Notes under the pieces: model-generated
Database searches by the model: none
What the model was told of the DNA's origin: nothing
The model's input: only the letters and a program-made list of their open reading frames with translations
Translations under genes and position numbers: made by a program
Part shown: positions 26,920 to 64,000 of the stretch, in pieces
Position numbering within the stretch: position 1 is the stretch's first letter
Layout: the number at the start of each line of letters is the position of its first letter
Source of the DNA: Corbicula japonica
Lineage: Eukaryota > Mollusca > Bivalvia > Venerida > Cyrenidae
Assembly: GCA_038501625.1 (NCBI GenBank)
Contig: JAZAYU010000183.1
Location: forward strand, 992,001-1,056,000
Reading direction: 5' to 3'
DNA length: 64,000 bases

Positions 26920-28020
26920 CTTTGATAGCAATGTTTTTGCTGTTTTGAATGTACAGCAAACTGAATTTAACTTGTTTTCATACACAAACTTTAACATTTG
27001 AGCATGTTTCAATCTTTTGGTGTTTTGAACATGTGTAACATCATTGAACACTTATGTTTTTGCATGATTAACACACTGATTTTAACTTGTTTTCATATGC
27101 AAACAAGTATATTAAAGCATGCTTTAAATATGTGTAATACATAGAATTTAACTTGTTTTCATATGCATATATTTGTGGATGCTTTAATCCTGTGATGTTT
27201 TGATTTGTTTGTTTGTTTGTTTCGGGTTTAACGCCTGGTTTCAACAGCTTTCTAGGTTATATCCCGGCGGTCAGTCCACCTAACCGGTGTTCCTGGGTCT
27301 CCAACCAGTACTAACCAATTTCTCCGCAAGCGACTGACTGCTTCCTCACTTGAATCAGAGGTGAGGGACAAATGACTCTCAGACGCTGTGATGTTTTGAA
27401 CATATTTGAAACATCCTTTAAAAGTTATGTTTTTGCATGTTTAACATAAAGAATGTAACTTGTTTTCATATGCATACAAGTATATTTAAACATGTTTTAA
27501 TCTAGTGATGACTTGAAAGCAAGTGTTAAATCATTTAATAGTAATCCAGTTGCATGTATAATGCATAGAATTTGAACATACTTAATATGGTGATGTTTTG
27601 AATATAAGTATGTGCAACATCCATTAACAGTAATGTTCTGCATGTGTAATACATAGAATTAAACTAAGGTCTTGTTTTCATATGCATATATTTGAGCATG
27701 CTTTAATCTGGTGATGTATTGAACACATGTGTAACATCCTTTTATAGTAATGTTTTTGCATGTCTAATAAATAGAATCTAACTTGTTTTTGTATGCATAA
27801 ATTTGAACAAACTTGTGATGTTTTGAACATATGTGTAACACAGATATACATATATTGTATTATTAGGATATTTCTGACCAAGATGTGACCACTGCAGATC
27901 CAGAGCAGATATCATAGATGTGCTGACTGATCTGGATCTACACTGGTTGCACATGCCTTAATTAAAAAACATACATATGGCATAACGTGTTAATAGTAAT
28001 GCTTTTGCATATATAATAAC
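26920..28020. repeat. Degenerate ~120-bp tandem repeat
   Basis: Recurrent blocks atgtttttgcatg, aacttgttttcatatgcat, atgctttaatctggtgatg and ttttgaacatatgtgtaac repeat with roughly 110-130 bp spacing. One unit is interrupted by the SINE at 27204-27385. No gene is seen here. Confidence 0.65.
27204..27385 (-). mobile_element. SINE-like insertion with 14-bp TSD
   Basis: A 182 bp insert flanked by the direct repeat ctgtgatgttttga (27190-27203 and 27386-27399). On the minus strand it ends in a (CAAA)n tail, so it inserted in the minus orientation. The body contains cgggtttaacgcc and ctaaccggtgttcctgggtc on the plus strand, sequence I associate with common bivalve short interspersed repeats. The 14 bp duplication and simple tail indicate target-primed reverse transcription. 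Confidence 0.75.
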
Positions 28021-28164
28021 AAAGAGACATGCAGGCAACTAATCTGCAACTATACATGAGAGTTAACCATGCTATGTCAGTTTGTGCAAAATATGTTTGA
28101 AATGTGCAAAGTAAGACATTAATAGTCCATCATAAATCAAATGTGTTAACAGTACTCCATATAT

Positions 28165-28350
28165 ACCCCTTTTATCACACGGGTGAACAGGGAAGATCCA
28201 GATCAGCTGGCACATCTTTTCCTCTGATCTGGATCTACACTGCTACTTCGTCTGAAATGTAATGTATCTAAAAGCAAACAAAGCAGATCCTGATCAGAGA
28301 GCACAGATGTGCCAGCTGATCTGGATCTACACTGTTCGCACATGCAATAA
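28165..28350. repeat. GATC-palindrome dispersed MITE copy
   Basis: Holds two arm pairs, including gatctggatctacactg and cagatcctgatcagag, followed by cacatgcaataaaggtgta. Its ends (cacctttattgcat ... atgcaataaaggtg in other copies) are inverted, so the family folds back on itself. Partial copies lie nearby at 27868-27962 and 28885-28970. Confidence 0.6.
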
Positions 28351-29187
28351 AGGTGTATCTATGAAGTAAATGATATTGAAATGTTTAGCAAATACTGCAA
28401 GAACATGTTTAAACCGGATATGTTTTTCTTTTCTATTATTATACTAAAATGTTATAAACTATGAATACAATGTAAATATGGCATTTTATATTTGAGAAAT
28501 AACTTATTTGTTACACGGATCGAAATGCATCTAAAGATTCCACCGTAAGGGGGTTGCGTGGGGTTGGACAACCTATCCGTTACACATGTTGAATTAAATT
28601 AATTCAAACCATAAATATTTCCTGCAAATTGGCTGAAACCTGACGTTTACAACTCGATAAACGCCTTGTTAATGACGTCATATATTCTTCTGCTACAACA
28701 AATTATTAAGTTAATTAAATGTGTTTACGAACTGAATTACAAAAAATAAATTTCCCAATAATTTGGAATATAGGGCAGTTCCATTGATCAAAATATATTT
28801 TTTAACCATTAAAGCGATTAAATTAATATTTTTCCAGGGTTATGCATGAATATACTGTATCATAATCCTTTCCTCCATATATATACACCTTTATTGCATA
28901 GGCGACCAGGATAGATTGTGATCAGAAAGCACAGATGTGCAAGCTAATCTGGATCTACACTGTTCGTACATTACATGAAATCAATGTGTGTGTTATTTGG
29001 CACAGTTTATACATGCATATACACACCAGAAAAATGAATTGAACCTTATCATAATCCATACCATTAACATGCATCCCCTGATTATGTTACATGAGGAGGT
29101 AATTACTTCCGGGTATCAAATGATGCTTTTCCATCATGTATTATATAGTTATTTTGAGGATATATAGGTGTCATAGCTGCAAGTGGA

Positions 29188-29260
29188 GGTGCACAGACAG
29201 ACTGACAGACAAGACAGACAGACAAACAGACAGACAGATACAGATAGAGAAGAGAGAGTG
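29188..29260. repeat. (ACAG)n microsatellite
   Basis: Imperfect runs of acag/agac grading into agat and agag repeats. Confidence 0.8.
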
Positions 29261-29472
29261 GAGAATATGGACAGAGGTGATTGAAGAATGAATAATTATG
29301 ATTTATATAATATGTGAAAATAATATTACATCTGAATGTTATCCAGTAGTTATGTTTATAAAGTAATAAATGTGATTTCCCCATTTATGCTTTATACACT
29401 ATGACAGTACATGAAATTCCAACAAGTACATGTATAATTAAACTACAAGGTAATAACATTCCAATAAAAGTT

Positions 29473-29478
29473 TTTATT
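29473..29478 (-). terminator. Polyadenylation signal of NSUN5
   Basis: AATAAA on the minus strand (tttatt on plus), about 150 bp beyond the NSUN5 stop codon. An unrelated plus-strand AATAAA is at 29463. Confidence 0.55.
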
Positions 29479-29629
29479 AACTCAAGTATTTGTTATTTCT
29501 TTGATATTTAACAAAGCAATAAAGGAACAAATCCAAGAACTTATCTAATTTTAATACGGTGCACGGGAACCCTGTGTACAGTTCATCGGGATTTGAGTAA
29601 TGATCTCCAAAGTGCTAGGATATCAACAC

Positions 29630-50003
<20,374 letters not shown>

Positions 50004-50430
50004 GTTAAATTATCAAAATATGCAGGTATGAATATGACAGAACGCGCTGTTATAATCTACTGACGAACTCAACAGTTTAAAACGGACTGCAAGTCGGATA
50101 AGCTCATATACTGCCGAGTCTGATGGGGTTCATTTGGGTTGACAGAATCCTTTTTTGGGGGGCAGCAATATTTAATTTTTCTAGAAATTTGGCAAAAAAG
50201 ATGGAAATTACTATGTAAATACCGTAAGACTCCCCCCCAACCCCCCGCTCTTTCTGAACATCTTGCATACGACCATGCTCGTATCAAAGTGCACCTCAAT
50301 TTTTCACGTTATCAGATAATAATAAGTTTATCTTTCTTTACTTCGAAGATTTTAGTACACCGATGATGTTTAAAATTGTACTCAATTACCAATCATAGTA
50401 ATCAAATCAACTTGAAATGCGATTTAAAGT
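50004..50430. promoter_or_regulatory. Divergent spacer between NSUN5 and CYP4 start codons
   Basis: Only 427 bp separate the two start codons, which point away from each other, so both promoters and 5' UTRs must lie here unless there are untranslated upstream exons. I see no convincing TATA box; C-rich and G-rich tracts (ggggggcagcaa, ccccccaaccccccgc) lie near 50155 and 50230. Confidence 0.5.
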
Positions 50431-58568
<8,138 letters not shown>

Positions 58569-58844
58569 ATTGACCCCAAGCTGTCTTAATCTCTTATTTA
58601 TCGACGTTTAACAATGTTTCATTTCCCAAGTTTTGTATAAAAACTGTTTTGACAGTCTTAGAATTCGTTCTATTTACAATTAAGTAAGCATGACATTATT
58701 AAAGGATTTTTGTGTAATCCTTGATATGTAATGTTGGGTGACATGGCTTATTGTTTAGCATGATACATACATATTTGTTATATGTTTATATGTATGATTA
58801 TTGTTGCAATTCAATGCCATGTTTCTTTGTGCATTATATATTGA

Positions 58845-58850
58845 AATAAA
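58845..58850 (+). terminator. Polyadenylation signal of the CYP4 gene
   Basis: AATAAA 277 bp after the CYP4 stop codon, directly before a (tcta)n microsatellite (58851-58874). Confidence 0.55.
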
Positions 58851-59107
58851 TCTATCTATCTATCTATCTATCTATAATAAAAACTTTTTAGCAAATATAT
58901 TAACCACTCTGGTTCGAGTTTAATGACTCATATTTCAATCGTATTTTTTGTGTTTTACTGAAACGCTTTGCAAATAGCAATCCTAAAACGGATTGCCATA
59001 ACAATAATGCAATGGTATCGATATCCTTTTGCTTCTAATGACATCAATTCTGTGACATCATGGAAACCAGAGATTTCATAGAATAAATATTGCAACCGGA
59101 AATGACA

Positions 59108-59331
59108 TCATGTCGGAGCCACAATGCTGCCATAATGGTTTTCTCGCCTTGCTCCTGGCGGCGAAACATATCGTCGGAGCACTTTGGCATTAAACGCTTT
59201 TCTAGTCGCTGGTCTCCGGCGCTTACTGAGAGTGGTACCCAGCACCGAGGTAAAGTACATGAAGCTGAGCAACATCTGTGTGCAGACGAACAAACTTGTG
59301 TACCATTCTTTAGGAAGAGCGTCTGCAGCAC
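59108..59331 (-). CDS. Terminal exon of the membrane protein, phase uncertain
   Basis: The frame with a membrane helix (EWYTSLFVCTQMLLSF...) needs phase 2 at the strong acceptor tttttctag, but the upstream exon ends in phase 0 at GTATGT. Either a weaker donor (GTTTGG or GTTTAA, both phase 1) is used, or an internal acceptor ctgcacacag that restores phase 0 at MLLSF, or a small exon was missed. After the helix comes a basic tail with RRR and RR pairs. Confidence 0.45.
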
Positions 59332-62300
59332 CTAGAAAAACATTGAGAATTTAGATAGTACAGTCCAACCAGTGCTGGCAACCACCTTAAACAAAAACCA
59401 TCTGTGGATAATGACCGCATTTTTGTCACACTGACTGATTAAATAAACAAATTCACCAGCAAACAAATACAACCTGCCTTCAAAGACCATTTTGTTGTTT
59501 TACATTTTGGTCTTTAAAGACAGGTTTGTCTGTATATTCGTTAGGCATCTAAATATAGACGACAGCGTTGAAGGAGTTTGTGAAATTGCACAATCGTGTA
59601 AACCGTTGTAAGCATTGAAAGCGTTTAAATATTAGATTTATTTTATTTTAATTAGTTTAAACATACTGTTTTGGCCAAACGTGCGAGGACTCCCTGGTCA
59701 AAGTTTATCATAAACATATTACCACAAAGTGTTGCCGTGGAAACGGAGAAGAAGAGAAATCTCATATACAGTGTAATAATCATGGTAGGGCTTGTCCCAT
59801 CATCGTCGGGCTCCGATATAAACTTCCAGGATTTTGCCTGCAACAAAATTCATTTCTAATAAGAATCAAAGCATTGAAAGTACTAAGGTTTAGGCAAACC
59901 TACTGTCAGTAATTAATTTGAACTACTTTTCGCGGCGGTTCTGAGGCCTGTAGTTTGTTTGTAGATGAAACATAGATAAGCTTTTTGTGCGTTTGTTAGT
60001 CGCATGATTCGGGGGGGGGGGATTATGTGTCTTCAATTTGGGTGTTTCCTTTTTGTGGCAGTATAATTCTAAAGCTACAGAAACAGAAACTCCCCCCCCC
60101 CCCCTCATAAGATGTAAGTAGGAAATTTCTTAGTAAAAACTTGGTCTTGAATGAAAGTCATGCTGAACCGGAAGCCAGACTTACATTTGTTCTAAAGGTG
60201 CCGTGAATATACCGGAAAATACCGGTAGCCAGACTTACATTTGTTCTAAAGGACGCCGTGTATATGCCCGCAAACAGCAAAAGCGTGGCGATGTATGACT
60301 GAACCAACAGAATTCGGTTTACTTCTCGCTTCTGTATCTGGTTGAACAACTGAACTGAAATCAAAAACACATTTAAATGGTGTCGGATTCGAAACAAGTT
60401 ACATTCAGCATACTTCTGGTACACTTCGCAAGTCGTTTTTATTCTCATAAAGCTACATCAACGAAACACGTTTGTCGATTTCGAAATATATGGCTTAATT
60501 CTGAGCATTTTCACAACCGATAGTAGTCGTTGTTATTATTAAGTTTTGATCAATTAAATAGTGCAATCCTGCATAATATTATGATATTTCACAGCGTTCA
60601 TTTAGCAAAAACAATCTTAAAATCTCCCGTCTTGATTTATGAATTCAATATACCTCAAAATCTCCCGTTTTATTTCGAGGAGAAACCACTTATAATTTCC
60701 GATTACATAATATATCGATAATTATTTAACTCAAATTGAACTGTTTGTATTCAAATAACTAAAGGTTGAAGAAATGTATGGTTCGCAACTTTTTGCAGCT
60801 TCTTCTTAAAATAATGAAATATCGTGAGCAATATATGATACGTTTCAAATACCAAAATATAATGCATTTACTCTTAACTCACTGATACCAAGTCTATGTT
60901 TGACTTACTCATTGATACTGATTCTATGTTTGATTTTACTCTTTACACCATGGATACGACTTTATTTGCATAGGGAAGAAGTGTAGATCCAGATCTACCT
61001 GCACTTCTGGATCTACAAAGTCCGCTTTAAGATTCATTAGGTTATTTTTACCAAGAAGCGAACAGTTTAAGCGCTTAAAAAATAAAACATGTACAGTGAA
61101 ACCCCTCTATAACGTCCACCTAAGGGACTGAGGGAAAGTGTCCTTAATAGCGGGTTGTCCTTAATTGTGGGTTTAAATCTAGAAGAAGAGAACATGTCTG
61201 TTCTTTAAAAAATCGCCCATAATACCGGGGTGCCCGTAATATCGAGTGTCCGTGATGAGGGGTTTTACTGTACCTATCTGTTAGAAATAAATACTCAACT
61301 AAATGATAGAGAAGTGTATAAAAAATTAAAAATACTGAACATCTTTAAGGCCAGATGGTCCATATTCCCAGATGGTCGTTAATAAAGTTATACTATACAA
61401 TAGTCTTTCTGCTTACCTGACACGAAAATCATAATGATTAGGTTTATAATCTGTAAGGACAACATGGCAATTGAACCCTGTAACAGAAACATAGCATTTA
61501 TGTACATCTACTCCTTTGCTATTGACCTTAGCACCATAACATCAAGCTATAACGGCATGGCTAGAGGTTAAAAGCCGAACAACTTTTAAAAGTAATTTAT
61601 TCTTAAGTACACATATTACAAATGGTTTGGTTGAACGCTAAACGCTCCTCTTTAAAAGATAGAGCAAAGCGTTTATACGAGTCCGATGATACCAAAACTA
61701 AGAATGGGAACCATTCACAAACCTCATAAATCTGATTGGTTGAAATTAAACACAGTCTCAGAATTGACCAATGGCAATCGTGAGATTATAGTACGGTTCA
61801 AATGCCCAGATTTATAACCTTCGATCCAGCATATCAGTTGTTAATTTGATTTTGTGCGGGTATTTTTTCGCGCATTTTGCGCAAGGGAACTCAAGCCTGG
61901 CGAAATAAAACTTGAGCATACGAGAACATTATAATGACATGTATTTATGCTTGTGCGAACTTTTCGTTTTTCTTTTTGCCCTCTGCGAGATAATTCATCC
62001 ACGCGAAATTAAAGGTTACCAGAGAAATATGTGTCACAAAGAAGTTTATGGTCTAGAAGAGGTTTACTTACAGTTTATGGTCTAGAAGAGGTTTACTTAC
62101 AAATTCTTCGGCTTGGTTTTTCGAATCTTCGCCTTTCGGTAAAGTGTCCACCAATGTCAGTATGATGAGGCATAGCAACTAAACCAATGAAATAATTCTG
62201 TAACTAGTATTGTATTCCGACTCAGATTACGAAGAGATTCCGAAATTTAGTCAAACACTATCCGGCAAACAAACTTCGTTCTCCAGCTGCTGTAGACCGG

Positions 62301-63501
62301 TACCGTGGTCTCTATCTACTACGTCTATTTTAAAAAGTCGAACGTGGTAACAGTCTACAGCTGTAATCGGGTTTACTTGGCTAATACCGTACAGTTTTAT
62401 TAAAGAACATAATATATAAATAGAACTTGATACCCGTTAATTATTAATTTATAGCAAGTTCATAGACGTCGTCACTGACAACGTCAGACGAACTGCTATA
62501 ATGGTCAAATAAATGTTTCTCGAAATCAGTGTCAAATATTTATGCTTGGTTTTTGCTAAAATTCTATCTAATTTTCTTATAATTCGTTATATGTATGAAA
62601 AGTAAAAGTATACCTGCAAAATGACTGTGGCAGAAATGCCTTTAGCACCGGTGAATTTACTGATAAATTTCACAAGGATGGATTTCACGTGTACACAGTG
62701 TGTTTCTGTAAAGCTGGGTTTCTTCTCGTGCCTGTCCTACAAGACAAAGTAATAACTTAGTATATGTATCTTTCAATTTCACGGGGATTATATTTCGCGG
62801 CAGAAGGCACAAATTGACATTTTAACAAGGATTTTAATTCGCGAAGTCGTATTACTCTCATTAAATAAGATTTTCAATGGTTTGGTTTCACTGGGGTTAA
62901 ATTTCGCGCACTTTCCTTAGCGCGAAATACACGAAAATTAAACCCATGCGAAATATAATGATACCGCAGTTATTGCCCGCACCAAAAAAGAAATTTATTA
63001 ATTAAACCGTGGTACCATTTAATTTCACGGGGGCAAAATTTCACACAGAAGCTGTAAATGATATATTCGCGCAATTGTATTTTTCTATGAAGACATATAA
63101 TTACATGTCATTTCTGTCGGGTTCGAATTCGCGCATTTACCCTTGTGCGAAATTTAAACCCGCGCGAAATATGACGATACTACACAACTTACTGACATAA
63201 GTGAACGTAGTATACAAAGCTTCAGTATAGATACAAAAAGCAATCAGTGTACTTTATTTTGGGATAGTGAGAAGGGGCTGGGCGGGGCGGGGGTTGGGGG
63301 AAGTAGAGGATACCTAACATGCCTTGCAGGAAAACAATATTTATTAAACAATTATCTAATTAACGGAGACCTGCACGAAGAAGAGAGTGACATACCATGT
63401 ACATAAGCTCATCAAGACGTTCCGTCAACAAGTCGGATGCATCATTGAGGTAGGTGATAAGCTTTTCTGCTTGTTGCATTTGTATGATCACTGACTTGTT
63501 T
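59108..63501 (-). CDS. Multi-pass membrane protein, P-loop channel-like (5' end outside window)
   Basis: Exons on the minus strand: 63501-63396, 62736-62614, 62178-62101, 61477-61417, 60354-60239, 59837-59667, 59331-59108, with stop TGA at 59110-59108. The first six join in phase and give 218 residues; the last carries about 73 more. Hydrophobic segments are ISATVILQLLCLIILTLV, IAMLSLQIINLIIMIFVS, LLVQSYIATLLLFAGIYTAS and SLFVCTQMLLSFMYFTSVLG. Between the last two lies LYMRFLFFSVSTATLCGN, which resembles a pore helix and filter of Ion_trans_2-type channels but lacks the GYG/GFG triplet. The N-terminal part is soluble and helical (IIQMQQAEKLITYLNDASDL). I do not recognise the family; a P-loop cation channel is my preferred reading, a gustatory-receptor-like 7TM protein the alternative. 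The junction to the last exon is uncertain. Confidence 0.6.
59361..59532. mobile_element. TA-flanked MITE related to 39646-39806
   Basis: Ends CAGTCCAACCAGTGCTGGCA and AAAGACAGGTTTGTCTG with TA on both sides; 172 bp. It lies in the last intron of the membrane-protein gene, whose junction is uncertain. Confidence 0.6.
59667..59837 (-). CDS. Pore-loop-like exon of the membrane protein
   Basis: 57 codons, acceptor tttgttgcag and donor GTATGT. After an acidic turret-like stretch (SEPDDDGTSP) comes TMIITLYMRFLFFSVSTATL then CGN, a layout like the pore helix and filter of a K-channel-type P-loop. The filter equivalent TLCGN has no G-Y/F-G. Confidence 0.6.
60173..60280 (-). repeat. 54-bp duplication covering an exon end and its donor
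   Basis: agccagacttacatttgttc onward occurs at 60173 and 60227. The duplication copies the last bases of exon 60354-60239 and its GTAAGT donor. Use of the distal copy would end the exon at 60185 and add exactly 18 codons without a stop. Confidence 0.8.
60955..61065. repeat. GATC-palindrome dispersed repeat, fragment
   Basis: Contains ctttatttgcatagggaaga, gtgtagatccagatctacct and the trailing taagattcattaggttattt seen in other copies. Confidence 0.5.
61094..61270. mobile_element. TA-flanked MITE, CAGTGAAACCCCTC termini
   Basis: Ends CAGTGAAACCCCTC and GAGGGGTTTTACTG, TA on both sides, 177 bp, with internal gtgtcc(t/g)taat repeats. It is Tigger-like by termini and lies in an intron of the membrane-protein gene. 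Confidence 0.75.
62770..63190. repeat. TTTCGCG/CGCGAAA-rich dispersed repeat, two tandem copies
   Basis: Both halves contain ttcacggggattatatttcg-like starts, a gcgcgaaa cluster and end tgcgaaatataatgatac / cgcgaaatatgacgatac. They lie in the intron between the first two visible exons of the membrane-protein gene. A related sequence is at 61850-62020, and 63540-63720 carries a similar acgaaatt-rich stretch. Confidence 0.6.
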
Positions 63502-64000
63502 CTGGAATAGACGGAAACATGGACCTACAAATGTATAGTGAAATCATTTATATTTGCGGGGTACTGTCTTTGTAGATTTCGTTGGCAGATAGATTCACGA
63601 AATTGAACTCATCACGAAATTTAGAACTGATCAAACAAGAAGTTTAGAAAGTTGACATCCACGAAATTAAGAACCCACGGAAATGGCGTGTAACGGAAAA
63701 CCACGAAATTAAATGCCAACGAATATAAGTTCAAGTACCCCGGTACAAGAATACTCTATTCCGAAAGAAACAATACACTCTGTTCTAAAGTAAAACTAAC
63801 TATGATATAATATCAATAGTGATACCAAACATTTAGGCATTAAGAAAAGCAATTCATGAAATATTATTAGAGTTGGTTAATACATCTTTTTTCAGTACTG
63901 CAAAAATGTGTATACAAAGTTAAAAACCTATATATTATGTTTAATGTTTTTTACTGAAAAATATTAGAATAATTTTTTTCCTAAACAATAAGCGGTGCTT

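Noticed and set aside
59044..59331. Alternative 95-codon frame of the last membrane-protein exon
   Set aside because: It matches the strong splice pair in phase, but lacks a helix and reads as low-plausibility protein; the overlapping frame has a clear membrane segment. Left open as a finding.

Overview
This is eukaryotic, AT-rich DNA with GT-AG introns, long introns and very dense small DNA transposons, SINE-like copies and tandem repeats. The gene families and the repeat style (155-160 bp tandem cores inside mobile elements, many TA/TTAA/8-bp TSD MITEs) suggest a lophotrochozoan, most likely a bivalve mollusc; that is inference, since no species-specific marker was checked.

Four protein-coding genes can be assembled exon by exon. 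(1) Positions 440-23626, plus strand: a giant sacsin-like co-chaperone gene, 5' end outside the window. It has a 14.3 kb uninterrupted exon, four GHKL ATPase modules, a DnaJ domain with HPDK, and a C-terminal HEPN domain completed by two small exons; the last lies beyond a 5.8 kb transposon-filled intron. (2) Positions 29630-50003, minus strand: a complete eight-exon NSUN5-type 28S rRNA cytosine-5 methyltransferase (480 aa). (3) Positions 50431-58568, plus strand: a complete twelve-exon CYP4-family cytochrome P450 (516 aa), head-to-head with NSUN5 across 427 bp. (4) Positions 59108-63501, minus strand: the 3' part of an unrecognised multi-pass membrane protein whose C-terminal half looks like a P-loop channel with a non-canonical filter; it is tail-to-tail with the P450.

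The gene-poor parts are repeat-built. Directly after the sacsin polyadenylation signal lies a 2.8 kb satellite with a 78 bp (26-codon) unit, ended by a TTAA-flanked MITE and followed by degenerate ~120 bp repeats with an inserted SINE. NSUN5 introns carry three elements with internal ~155 bp tandem arrays, an 18 bp minisatellite with a 90 bp higher-order period, perfect-hairpin MITEs, tRNA-derived SINE copies (one split by a 1.48 kb transposon with a clean 7 bp TSD) and a hAT-like element. CYP4 introns carry a TA-flanked element, 36 bp and 156 bp tandem duplications, and a 49 bp triplication that copies an exon end with its splice donor. A similar, but in-frame, donor duplication (54 bp) occurs in the membrane-protein gene.

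The four genes are functionally unrelated housekeeping/metabolic types and do not form a pathway. The most notable points are the four-module sacsin with a recent 3.2 kb internal duplication, the channel-like gene with a potential 18-residue splice insert, the NSUN5/CYP4 bidirectional spacer, and the satellite that keeps a long open frame.
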